Source of the DNA: CAZNRY01 sp964575675
Lineage (GTDB): Bacteria > Eisenbacteria > RBG-16-71-46 > CAIMUX01 > VGJL01
DNA: 40,936 nt
NCBI GenBank assembly: GCA_964575675.1
Contig: CAZNRY010000010.1
Location: 1-40,936, forward strand
Reading direction: 5' to 3'
Below are positions 22,719 to 30,844 of this stretch, one piece after another. The notes under the pieces were generated by a model. It saw only the letters and a program-made list of their open reading frames with translations, did not search any database and was not told where the DNA came from. Positions within the stretch are counted from its first letter, which is position 1. Each line of letters begins with the position of its first letter. Both the position numbers and the translations under genes were made by a program.

Positions 22719-25700
22719 ATGTTTTCCGCGGAAGCCCGGACCGGCCTCCCCATTGCCGAGCAAGTCCTGGGGAGGTTTGCCGCCTGGCCCGCCTTTGCGA
22801 AGATCCTCGCGGACCTTCGGGGTGGGGCGAAATCCGCTCGCCTCAGAGGCCTTCTCGGATCAACGCGCTCCCTTTGCGCCGCGGCGCTGTCCATCGAACG
22901 CGGCGGGCCGATCGTCCTCGTCACGGCCGACACGAGCGCCGCCGATGAGTTTCGCGAGGACATCGACTTCCTGCTGGGGCCGCGATCGGCCGTCCTGTTC
23001 CCCGATCTCGGAGGCGCGGCCTATGAAGCGCTCCCTTCGCACAGCCCGATGCGTTCGCTCCGCGCCGAGGTCCTCTCCGCCCTCGCCCTGGGCCCGGCGG
23101 CCGGCCTCCCCCTCTACCAGAACCTTCGCGTCGTCGTCACCACGCCGTCGGCCTGGATGCGCAAGGTGCCCGACCCGGCCTGGTTGCGACAAAAGATCCG
23201 GATCCTGAAGGTCGGCGCGACGGTCGATCCCGACGATCTGGTCCGCCACCTGGTCGACGCGGGGTACGAGATCTCCCCTCTCGTCGGCGAGTACGGGGAT
23301 GCGAGCCGCCGTGGCGGGATCCTCGACATCTACACATTGGGGCGCGAGAACCCGGTCCGGTGCGAGTTCGACGGCGACGAGATCGCGAGCCTCCGCGAGT
23401 TCGACGTGTTCACGCAGAGATCGCTCACGACGCTCCAGGAGGTCGCGATCCTTCCCACGGCGGCGCTGCAGCCCTCGATGGATGAACGCGCCGAGGCGGC
23501 GCGAAGGCTCGAGGAAGCGGCGCAGGACCGTGGCGCTGCGGAGATGGATGCCGACGAACCCCTCCTCGATCTCGTGCGCAACGAGGCGTCCTTCGACGGG
23601 TCGGAGTGGCTGGCCGGCTTCTACGGGATCCCGCTCGTGTCGCCCTCCAGATATCTCGAGCGACCGCGATGGATCGTCGTGGACGATCCGGTCGCCGTGA
23701 CCTCCGCCGCGGAGTCCGTCCAAGACAAAGCAGCGGAAGCCTACGAAACGGCGCGCTCGGAGAAGCGTCCCGTCTCTCCCCCCGATGAGATCTTCGTTCG
23801 AGCGGAAGAACTGGGACTCACGATCGAGCCGATCACCGATTTCGCCGCGTCGCGTGCGGATGTTCAAGTCGAGCTCCTGGGTCCCACGGTCGAGGATTCC
23901 GATCACATACTCGCCACCCGGCCCGCCGAGCGCTTCGGACGGAACCTCGACCTCACCCGCTCCTACATTCTCCGCCTTCGCGAGTCGTGCCCGTCGATCC
24001 ACATCCTCTGCGACACCGATCTGCACAAAGATCGCTTGAGCGAGCTCCTCCATCCCGTTCCGGCCGAGTTTCACGTCGGGAACCTGGCCGCCGGCTTCGA
24101 GATTCCGGAGGTCGGCCTCGCCGTCCTTACCGACCACGAGATCTTCGCCCGCACCCGGCGCCGGACCGCCCCCAGACGCTTCTCCCGCGGCATCTCTCTC
24201 AAGGAGCTGCTCGCGATGGGGCCGGGCGACTTCGTCGTCCACATCGACCACGGGATCGGCGTCTACCGCGGTCTCACGCGCCTGCTCGTCGACGGCCAAG
24301 AGACCGACTGCATGACGCTCGAGTACGCCGGCGCCGACAAGCTCTACATCCCTGTCGATCAGCTCGCGATGGTGCAGCGCTACTCGGCCGAGGAAGGGCA
24401 CCACCCCCAGTTGAGCCGCCTTGGCAGCCCGACGTGGGAGCGGACCAAGGCGAAGATCAAGCGGCGGATCCGCGACATGGCGCAGGAGCTCCTGAAGACC
24501 TACGCGATCCGCCGATCGCGCGCCGGGCACGCGTTCTCGGCCGACACCGACGCGCAGACGACCCTCGAGCTCTCGTTTCCGTACGACGAGACGCTCGATC
24601 AGATCAAGGCGATCGCAGACGTGAAGAGCGACATGGAGTCTTCCTCCCCGATGGACCGCCTGATCTGCGGCGACGTCGGATACGGCAAGACCGAGGTCGC
24701 GATCCGAGCGGCCTTCAAGGCGGTCATGGACGGCAAGCAGGTCGCCATCCTCGTCCCGACGACCCTCCTCGCGGAGCAGCATTACGAGACATTCGCCGAG
24801 CGGCTGCGGGACTTTCCCGTTCGGGTCGACATGCTCTCGCGATTCCGTTCGCCGGGCGAGCAGAAGGCGGTCGTCCGCGAGCTCAAGGCCGGCAAGGTCG
24901 ACATCGTGATCGGAACGCACAGGCTCGTTCAGAAGGACATCGCGTTCCAGGACATCGGTCTCCTCATCATCGACGAGGAGCACCGCTTCGGCGTCGCGCA
25001 CAAGGAGCGGGTGAAGAAGTTGAAGGAGACGGTGGACTGCCTGACCCTGACCGCGACCCCGATCCCCCGGACCCTGAACCTCGCGCTTTCCGGCGGACGC
25101 GACATGTCGACGATCATGACGCCGCCGCCCGACCGCCGCCCGATCCAGACCGAGATCGTCGAGTTTCGCGACGATCTGATCGCGCACGCCCTGATGCGGG
25201 AAGCGGACCGCGGAGGGCAGGCATTCTTCGTCCACAATCGGATCGAGTCGATCGGCGCGATGGCGAGCTACCTCGGCCGCCTCGTCCCGCATCTCAGAAT
25301 CGCGATCGGCCACGGTGCGATGCGCGAGCACCAGCTCGAGCGGGTCATGAAGGCCTTCCTCAACCGCGAGTACGACGTCCTCGTCTCGACGACGATCATC
25401 GAGTCCGGACTCGACTTCCCGAACGTGAACACGATCCTCGTGAACCGCGGCGACACCCTCGGCCTCGCGCAGCTCTACCAGCTCCGCGGCCGTGTCGGGC
25501 GCTCCGCGCGCAAGGCCTACGCCTACCTGCTCGTTCCGCCCTACCGGTCGATCACCGAAACGGCGCAGAAGCGCCTGAAAGCGATCGAGGAGTTCGGAGA
25601 TCTCGGCTCCGGCTTCCAGCTCGCGATGCGGGATCTCGAGATTCGCGGGGCCGGGAACCTCCTTGGCGGCGAGCAGCACGGTTTCATCCTGAACGTTGGC

Positions 25701-26237
25701 TTCGATCTCTACTGCAGGCTTCTCGACGAGACGGTTCGCGAGCTGAAGGGGATCGCGCCGGAAGAGGCGCGGGAGGCCCGCGTGATCACGGACGCCGAGG
25801 CTTACCTGCCGGACAACTACGTCCCCGAGACGCGCGAGAAGATGAACCTGTATAAGTCGATCGCCGACACGAAAGACATCGACGGCATCGCGGGGATCGA
25901 GGAAGAGATCCGGGATCGTTTCGGCATGCTCCCCGAGCCGGGCCGGCAGCTCCTGGACCTGCGCAGGATCCGTCTGCTCGCGGGCGAGGCGGGGGTGGAG
26001 ACGGCGACCGTGCGCCGCGGGCAGGTGATGTTTGAGTTCCGGAAGCCGCTCACGCGGGGCGACATCAAGCGGCTCGCCGAGTGCCCGCTCGCGCTCGAGT
26101 TCCTCACCCCGGCGCGCGGGCGCCATCGCGTGGTTTGCAGGAAGTTCGACGGAGCCCCGGGACCGGTTCGCGCCGCGTTGACGATCCTGGAGGGGCTGAT
26201 GGCGCGGGAAATTCCCTTCCCCAACCGGAAGGGTTGA
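22719..26237 (+). CDS. mfd: Transcription-repair coupling factor
   Basis: Mfd pushes stalled RNA polymerase off damaged DNA and recruits UvrA. The protein has 1172 residues, normal length. In order: UvrB-like N-terminal modules (LFPDLGGAAYEALPSHSP; DASRRGGILDIYTLG); the RNA polymerase interaction domain (GDFVVHIDHGIGVYRGL, about 502-518); and the RecG-like translocase with Walker A GDVGYGKTE (about 651), DEEH box IIDEEHRFGV (about 750) and TATPIPRTL. Next come STTIIESGLDFPNVNTI and QLYQLRGRVGRS (about 918), and a C-terminal TRCF domain (YLPDNYVPETREKMNLYKSI). The ATG at 22719 lacks a Shine-Dalgarno sequence. The gene is probably transcribed by itself. Confidence 0.97.
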   Translation: MFSAEARTGLPIAEQVLGRFAAWPAFAKILADLRGGAKSARLRGLLGSTRSLCAAALSIERGGPIVLVTADTSAADEFREDIDFLLGPRSAVLFPDLGGAAYEALPSHSPMRSLRAEVLSALALGPAAGLPLYQNLRVVVTTPSAWMRKVPDPAWLRQKIRILKVGATVDPDDLVRHLVDAGYEISPLVGEYGDASRRGGILDIYTLGRENPVRCEFDGDEIASLREFDVFTQRSLTTLQEVAILPTAALQPSMDERAEAARRLEEAAQDRGAAEMDADEPLLDLVRNEASFDGSEWLAGFYGIPLVSPSRYLERPRWIVVDDPVAVTSAAESVQDKAAEAYETARSEKRPVSPPDEIFVRAEELGLTIEPITDFAASRADVQVELLGPTVEDSDHILATRPAERFGRNLDLTRSYILRLRESCPSIHILCDTDLHKDRLSELLHPVPAEFHVGNLAAGFEIPEVGLAVLTDHEIFARTRRRTAPRRFSRGISLKELLAMGPGDFVVHIDHGIGVYRGLTRLLVDGQETDCMTLEYAGADKLYIPVDQLAMVQRYSAEEGHHPQLSRLGSPTWERTKAKIKRRIRDMAQELLKTYAIRRSRAGHAFSADTDAQTTLELSFPYDETLDQIKAIADVKSDMESSSPMDRLICGDVGYGKTEVAIRAAFKAVMDGKQVAILVPTTLLAEQHYETFAERLRDFPVRVDMLSRFRSPGEQKAVVRELKAGKVDIVIGTHRLVQKDIAFQDIGLLIIDEEHRFGVAHKERVKKLKETVDCLTLTATPIPRTLNLALSGGRDMSTIMTPPPDRRPIQTEIVEFRDDLIAHALMREADRGGQAFFVHNRIESIGAMASYLGRLVPHLRIAIGHGAMREHQLERVMKAFLNREYDVLVSTTIIESGLDFPNVNTILVNRGDTLGLAQLYQLRGRVGRSARKAYAYLLVPPYRSITETAQKRLKAIEEFGDLGSGFQLAMRDLEIRGAGNLLGGEQHGFILNVGFDLYCRLLDETVRELKGIAPEEAREARVITDAEAYLPDNYVPETREKMNLYKSIADTKDIDGIAGIEEEIRDRFGMLPEPGRQLLDLRRIRLLAGEAGVETATVRRGQVMFEFRKPLTRGDIKRLAECPLALEFLTPARGRHRVVCRKFDGAPGPVRAALTILEGLMAREIPFPNRKG

Positions 26238-26442
26238 TCGATTCGACCCGGAGGCGCCTGGCTCGCGCTTTCGCGCCCCGGCGGCGGCCCTCCGTCCAAA
26301 CCGCTCATCCGCGCTTGCACGGGTTCGCGGGCTCGCTGATGATGTCCGCGGGACGAACCATGTTCTACTGCATTCCGACGGCAGCCGGTCTGTGCGGATG
26401 GCTCGGGCGCGCTCGATCCAGCGCCCAATGGAGGGCGAAGCG

Positions 26443-27177
26443 ATGAAAGGACCCGTGTTTCTTCTACTGACGGCCGCTCTTCTTGCTCTCCCGCCTGTGT
26501 CGGCAGCCGCCGAGACGTATCTCGAGGCGACCTTCGACGACAAGACGGTCGATCAGCCGATCGGCACGGGGGGCGCGGAGGTCGGCGAGCCGATCACGGT
26601 CAATGAGGGAGACATCACGGCGATCGTTCGCGCGGGGCCGACGCCCACACGGTGCATCGAGATCCGCGATGTGGATAACTACATGGCCGGCGCGGTCACC
26701 TTCGAGTTCTTGGGATCGCAAGAGGTGACGAGCGGGTTCCTCAGCATTGCGGTCAACCTGTGGTTCCATGAGCTCGGCCCCGGACGCCAATTCACCCTCT
26801 ATGTCCGCGAACAGGGTGGAGCAGCCTGCACGTTCGCTTCCCTCAACTTTCTGGAGGACGGCAGGGTCTACCTCGATGACGCCGCGCACCCGGGCGACTT
26901 GGTCGGCGACTATGTCACGGGGAAGATCTTCCCGGTCGTGCTCAACTTCTACCTGGAAGCGGGCACATACGACCTATGGCTCGATGGCCGGCAGGTCGTC
27001 TCGCAGCAGGCCCACGGGGTGGCGGGGTGCGGGATCGGCAGCATCATGATCGGTTGCTCCAACGACGCGGACCTCGAAGGGGTGCTCAGCGTCGACGGAA
27101 TCCGGGTGACGGACTTTCACCAGGAGGTGGGATCCGAACCGCTGAGCTGGGGCCGGGTTCGCTCACTCTACAGATAA
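26443..27177 (+). CDS. Secreted beta-sandwich-like protein with SWGRVRSLYR tail
   Basis: A protein of 244 residues. The ATG at 26443 follows GGAGGGCGAAGCG and starts a clean signal peptide (GPVFLLLTAALLALPPVSAAA). The mature part begins ETYLEATFDDKTVDQPIGTGG and is mostly beta strand (FLSIAVNLWFHEL, RQFTLYVREQGG, TYDLWLDGRQVV), like LamG/concanavalin-type sandwiches. I cannot name a family. Three Cys occur in the mature chain's second half and one near CIEIRD, so disulphides are possible. The end, LSWGRVRSLYR, repeats almost letter for letter the end of the unrelated beta-helix protein at 2308-3414, suggesting a shared C-terminal signal. The gene follows mfd after 205 bases that hold no other gene. 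Confidence 0.78.
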   Translation: MKGPVFLLLTAALLALPPVSAAAETYLEATFDDKTVDQPIGTGGAEVGEPITVNEGDITAIVRAGPTPTRCIEIRDVDNYMAGAVTFEFLGSQEVTSGFLSIAVNLWFHELGPGRQFTLYVREQGGAACTFASLNFLEDGRVYLDDAAHPGDLVGDYVTGKIFPVVLNFYLEAGTYDLWLDGRQVVSQQAHGVAGCGIGSIMIGCSNDADLEGVLSVDGIRVTDFHQEVGSEPLSWGRVRSLYR

Positions 27178-27214
27178 GGCAAGCGACCGCCCCGGCCAGA
27201 AGCGCGGATCCGGC

Positions 27215-27817
27215 TCAGTCCCCGTACCGCTCCCGCAGCATCGGGGCAAGCCGCAGCATGAGGAGCATCCTCTCGAAGACATCTACCCACTCCCCCAACT
27301 CCGCCGCGAGCTCCTCCGGCGGAGGGGCCACGATCCCGGTCGCGCAGGCGGGACCGATCTCGCGGGCCGCCTTCTTGCGGTAGACCGTCAGCAACCTATC
27401 CCCGAAGCGCCCGATCTCGAAGTGATCTTCCGAGAGAAAAACGGCGGCCGGGACGCGCGCCGCGCCGAGGATCCGCATCTCGTCGCGGATCTCCGGGTAG
27501 GCGTCGCGGTCGATCAATCGCAACTCCACCCGCGCACCGCAGGCCGCCGCGATCCGCTCAAACATCGGTCCCTGGCGCACGCAGTCCCCGCACCAGGCGC
27601 CCGAGAGGACCAGGACCTTCATCTCGCGGCCGTGTCCCCGCAGGCGGTCGGACTGCCCCGCGGTCAGCGCGGGGATTTGGTCTCCCATGACCCTCCACCT
27701 CTGCGCCTTATCGGGCTCTGTGGATTGCAGATAGACGTCGTATCCCAGCCCCCGCGCAAAGGCGCGCTTCCAGAAATCGCTTCGATTGTCGTAGTACTTC
27801 GGCCGATCGGCTGACAT
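27215..27817 (-). CDS. Thioredoxin-fold protein (WCGDC)
   Basis: A protein of 200 residues. A thioredoxin-like domain starts near residue 66 (MKVLVLSGAWCGDC), with redox cysteines 76 and 79 in WCGDC instead of the usual WCGPC. A cis-proline site follows in ARVPAAVF (about residue 120). The first ~60 residues (PKYYDNRSDFWKRAFARGLGYDVYL) and the last ~50 are family-specific additions. No signal peptide is seen, so it is likely cytoplasmic. The WCGDC form is found in a thioredoxin-related group often described as thiol-disulfide or bacillithiol-type partners; the substrate is unknown. An excellent AGGAGGCGAG precedes the ATG. It is divergent from the DinB gene. Confidence 0.88.
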   Translation of the reverse strand: MSADRPKYYDNRSDFWKRAFARGLGYDVYLQSTEPDKAQRWRVMGDQIPALTAGQSDRLRGHGREMKVLVLSGAWCGDCVRQGPMFERIAAACGARVELRLIDRDAYPEIRDEMRILGAARVPAAVFLSEDHFEIGRFGDRLLTVYRKKAAREIGPACATGIVAPPPEELAAELGEWVDVFERMLLMLRLAPMLRERYGD

Positions 27818-27855
27818 TGACTCGCCTCCTGTTTCGCCGCGGCATGGGTCTGACG

Positions 27856-27884
27856 GTGACCCTGTCGGATCGCTGCGCTATCCT
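27856..27884 (+). promoter_or_regulatory. Possible promoter for the DinB gene
   Basis: GTGACC (27856-27861) and TATCCT (27879-27884) are spaced by 17 bases and lie about 40 bases before the DinB start codon. Both boxes match four of six consensus positions. Confidence 0.4.
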
Positions 27885-27926
27885 GGCTTCGGAAGTTGAC
27901 TGCCCCATGAGTAGAAGGGAGCTGCG

Positions 27927-28394
27927 ATGACCTCCGAGTTTCTTGCGACCCTGTTCGGCCTCAACCTTCAAGTCCTGAAGATCAACACGCAGGGGTTGAC
28001 CCACGAGGAGAGTCTGATCCAGCCTGCGCCTGCAGGCAACTGCCTGAACTGGATACTCGGGCACATCGCCGTGACTCGGGATCAGGCCCTGGGCCTCTTG
28101 GGCGAGAAGCCGGTCTGGAATGATGCCGATAAAGCGCTCTACATCCGCGGGTCGAAGCCGATGACGGATGCAGGGAAGGCGATGCGGATGGAGAAGATCA
28201 TGGCCGACATCGAGCGGTCGCAGGAGACGCTGCTCGCCGCCCTTCTGCGTCAGACCCCCGAGTCGCTCGCCGCCGCTGACGAGCAGGGAGCCGTCGCTGA
28301 CAAGCTCGCGATGCTCCACTTCCACGAGGCCTACCACACCGGGCAGGTCGGCCTGATGCGGCGGCTCGTTGGCAAGGACGGGGCGATCCGGTAA
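27927..28394 (+). CDS. DinB family metal-dependent protein
   Basis: A four-helix bundle protein of 155 residues. DinB/YfiT-like proteins bind a divalent metal through three histidines and are often thiol transferases or hydrolases. The triad can be placed: His46 in WILGHIAVTRD, and His133 and His137 in LHFHEAYHTGQVGLMRRL, which is the typical DinB ending. The ATG follows AGAAGGGAGCTGCG. It is divergent from the thioredoxin-fold gene (109-base gap), so the pair may share thiol-related regulation. Substrate unknown. Confidence 0.9.
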   Translation: MTSEFLATLFGLNLQVLKINTQGLTHEESLIQPAPAGNCLNWILGHIAVTRDQALGLLGEKPVWNDADKALYIRGSKPMTDAGKAMRMEKIMADIERSQETLLAALLRQTPESLAAADEQGAVADKLAMLHFHEAYHTGQVGLMRRLVGKDGAIR

Positions 28395-28493
28395 GTACGC
28401 CGGCCCGGTCCTAGCGGCCATGCAGGGGGATCGCCGCAGCGAGCTGCGCCATGCGCCGAGCGGAGGCGGTCACCCGATTGGCCGCCCGGGGCC

Positions 28494-28570
28494 GCGCGAG
28501 CAGGCGCGCCCGCGAGGCCGGCGCCCTGTTCGTTTAGCCGGCCCGAGCGGGATGCGCCAAGCAAGCGCGC
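28494..28570 (+). repeat. Dispersed intergenic repeat, copy 3
   Basis: This copy aligns over its whole length with the minus-strand copy at 13449-13525 and more loosely with 5129-5199. Shared blocks include GCGCGAGCAGGCGCGCCCGC, GAGGCCGGCGCCCTGTT, GTTTAGCCGG and GGGATGCGCCA. It sits between the convergent ends of the DinB gene and the lipoprotein gene, where it fills most of a 198-base gap. Confidence 0.75.
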
Positions 28571-28592
28571 AAACAGCGACACGCCGATCCAC

Positions 28593-29714
28593 CTACCCGC
28601 GGGGCCGCGCGAGCGCCGTCCTCCAGACCGTGAGGGCCGGCCGCGGCGAACCCGCCCCGTCGTACATCCCCGAATCCTTCCAGAGACGCACGAGCCACGC
28701 TTCCGGAATGTACTGCATGTACGTTTCCCAAAACTCGTCGTAGTCGCGAGTGAAGAACCAGACGACGAAGCGCGCCTGGAGCGAATCGGCCTCAGCGAGG
28801 AGCCTTTCCGTGTAGGCGCGCTGCGTTTCGGGAGTTGCGATCACGGAAATCGGTGCGGGCGGCGTCACGTCCTCCGCGGGCCAGGCCGTTTCCGAGACCG
28901 CGAACGGCTTCGCGGGCGCGAGAGCGGCAAGATCCGAGAACCACCCTCCTGGGATCGTGCCCGGATCCGATCGCGGCGCCGTGAAGGGATACGTGCTGAC
29001 GGCGACCATGTCCGTGTAGGAAAGCAGCATCGCAATCGCTCCTCCCTGATCCGCCGGATCTCCGTGGTAGGTGTCCGCATGAATCGTGAGGAAGATGGGC
29101 AGATTCGGATGCGACGCCTTCAACGCCGGATAGACAACCCGGCAGAACCCCACGAAGGCCGTCCACTTCTCCGGGGCCAGCTCGTAGAGGATGTTCGCCT
29201 CGATTGCGTAGGCGAAGTAGTCGGGAGAGAAGATGTCGATCAGCTTGTTGCAGTGGGCCACGAACGCGGCGGTCACCTGCGGGGCGTCGAACGCGTACGA
29301 ATCCCAAGGAGCTTCGAGCGGTTCGTTGGGCGCCGCACCGCGGTGGCCGGCGAGGGAGGCCCGCCCCAGACCGATCGGGGTGATCGCCAGATAGGTCAGG
29401 TGCGACGGGAGGATCATCCCCGCCCGGGCCACGAAGCCGTTCAGGTAATCCTGATCATAGGGGGCGCCGGTCAGCGCTTCCTGCCACGGGATCCCGTCGT
29501 CGAAGTGCATGACGGCCATGTCGGCGTCGCGGCGAATGACCTCGTGCGCGTCGACGACGGCCTGCCCCGACAACGCATGCGGAAAGTCGGTGAACCCCAG
29601 AGCGAAGGATCGGACCACACCCTCGGGTCCGGTCGGTGATGACCCGTCCTCTCCGCAAGACAGGATGAAGACGGCGGCCGAGGCAAGGACGACGATTGCG
29701 CGAATCACCCGCAT
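28593..29714 (-). CDS. Lipoprotein with glycosidase-like TIM barrel
   Basis: A protein of 373 residues. The signal peptide ends in FILSC, giving lipidated Cys20, followed by an acidic/Ser linker. The rest reads as a (beta/alpha)8 barrel of the clan that includes GH53 endo-galactanases: YFAYAIEANILYEL offers Glu172 as acid/base and KPFAVSETAWPAED offers Glu275 as nucleophile, each after a beta strand. LPIFLTIHADTYHGD and MVAVSTYPF fit intermediate strands. The usual GNE motif is replaced by IEAN, so the activity is uncertain. The ATG follows GGGAG. It lies 35 bases downstream of the OmpA-like gene on the same strand, so the three minus-strand lipoprotein genes may be one operon. Confidence 0.72.
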   Translation of the reverse strand: MRVIRAIVVLASAAVFILSCGEDGSSPTGPEGVVRSFALGFTDFPHALSGQAVVDAHEVIRRDADMAVMHFDDGIPWQEALTGAPYDQDYLNGFVARAGMILPSHLTYLAITPIGLGRASLAGHRGAAPNEPLEAPWDSYAFDAPQVTAAFVAHCNKLIDIFSPDYFAYAIEANILYELAPEKWTAFVGFCRVVYPALKASHPNLPIFLTIHADTYHGDPADQGGAIAMLLSYTDMVAVSTYPFTAPRSDPGTIPGGWFSDLAALAPAKPFAVSETAWPAEDVTPPAPISVIATPETQRAYTERLLAEADSLQARFVVWFFTRDYDEFWETYMQYIPEAWLVRLWKDSGMYDGAGSPRPALTVWRTALARPRG

Positions 29715-29748
29715 AGAGGGTCTCCCGTCGCGACCGCGGCCGGGCCTT

Positions 29749-30279
29749 CTACTGCATCAACCAGATCTCGACCTTCCGCTCGTATCCCAACTTGATCCTC
29801 TCGAAGTCTCTCGCCGTCGAGTACTTCGACCCGAAGCTCGTGATCTGGATCTGGTCCGCCTTGATGCCGAGCGTGCCGAGGAATCGCTTGGCGGCTTCCG
29901 CGCGTTGAAGCCCGAGCGCGTCCGCCTTGTTCGTCTCCTTGATCCCATCGGCGAATCCCACGATGAGGAACATCCCGGCGTTCTTGTCCGTAAGCTTCTT
30001 CACGGCTTCGCGGCACGCGCCCATGCCCTCGGACCTCATGATCGCGGCCCCCTCGTCGAATCCGAAGGAGGTCAGCCGATGGTCGACCGTCCCGTTGAAG
30101 GGAGGATTTGGAGCCGCATCGTAGGTCCACTTCACCGGCGAGTCGTCCACCGTCCCGACCCTGGCCGCATCCGGAGTTGTCGCCGGACCCCCCGTGGTCG
30201 TCTTCTTCGATCCGCATCCGGTCACCGCCAGACCGGCGGCCAAGAGGAACATCGTCAGGAGGGCGAACGTTCGGTTCAT
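29749..30279 (-). CDS. OmpA-like lipoprotein
   Basis: A protein of 176 residues. The ATG at 30279 follows AAGGAGACAACC and starts a lipoprotein signal ending VTGC (Cys22). After a Lys/Thr/Pro linker comes a divergent OmpA-like domain: MFLIVGFADGIKETNKADAL corresponds to the usual GHTDxxG.xxxN segment, LGLQRAEAAKRFLGTLGI to the Rxxxxxxx helix, and ERKVEIWLM to the terminal strand. The first Asp is conserved, but the GHTD His is replaced by Phe-Ala, so peptidoglycan binding may differ. It is 27 bases downstream of the small lipoprotein gene. Confidence 0.82.
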   Translation of the reverse strand: MNRTFALLTMFLLAAGLAVTGCGSKKTTTGGPATTPDAARVGTVDDSPVKWTYDAAPNPPFNGTVDHRLTSFGFDEGAAIMRSEGMGACREAVKKLTDKNAGMFLIVGFADGIKETNKADALGLQRAEAAKRFLGTLGIKADQIQITSFGSKYSTARDFERIKLGYERKVEIWLMQ

Positions 30280-30306
30280 GGTTGTCTCCTTTTTCTTTCC
30301 CATGGA

Positions 30307-30720
30307 TCATCGACTCTCGGTCTCCCGCTCGACCTCGATCGCCGTCAGGATCTCCTCGATGCGCGAGTACCCCCGGACACGCACCTTCTGCCCGACCTGG
30401 AAATCGTTCAGCGTCAGGACCCTGCCATTCGCACCGAGGATCAGGGTCTCCTTGGTCACCGCCACGGTCCAGGTCCCGTGCGATTGGTCGTCCTTGACGG
30501 TCATCGTGCCCCCTGCGGGATTGAGGTCGACGATCGTTGCCCGCACGAGAAGGAAGCTGGCGGGGGGAATATCGCTTTCGTCTCTCCCGTGCTTCAAACC
30601 AGGCTCCCGCATCGGACCCCGCGGGCCCCTCGCGCCGGCCGCGCATCCGACCAGGCCGGCCGTCACGAACACGAGGACGGCAACGCGCAACGACCCACTC
30701 TGCGTCAGGCGCCCGGCCAT
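30307..30720 (-). CDS. Small lipoprotein with OB-like (DUF5666-like) domain
   Basis: A protein of 137 residues. The ATG at 30720 is preceded by a very strong GAAGGAGGTCGACC and opens a signal peptide ending LVGC (Cys26). After a Gly/Pro/Arg linker, the mature domain reads as a small beta barrel: VRATIVDLNPAGGTMTVKD, WTVAVTKETLILG, FQVGQKVRVRGY, ILTAIEVE. This resembles the DUF5666 / OB-fold pattern. Function unknown. It is the first gene of the minus-strand lipoprotein set and diverges from the formiminotransferase gene. Confidence 0.72.
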   Translation of the reverse strand: MAGRLTQSGSLRVAVLVFVTAGLVGCAAGARGPRGPMREPGLKHGRDESDIPPASFLLVRATIVDLNPAGGTMTVKDDQSHGTWTVAVTKETLILGANGRVLTLNDFQVGQKVRVRGYSRIEEILTAIEVERETESR

Positions 30721-30844
30721 CGGTCGACCTCCTTCTGTTCGCAGATGATAACCGTTCGCGGGGCCCAAGCCCATCCTTGACCCCGCCCGCGGGCCCCCCG
30801 TAGCCTGAACCCCGGTTGTGGCGGTGGCGATAAGGAGGTGGCGG

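Noticed and set aside
22860..26543. A very long open frame (about 1227 codons) on the minus strand opposite mfd
   Set aside because: It is antisense to a fully conserved Mfd, contains no domain, and is rich in Arg/Asp/Val as expected for the mirror of high-GC coding DNA.
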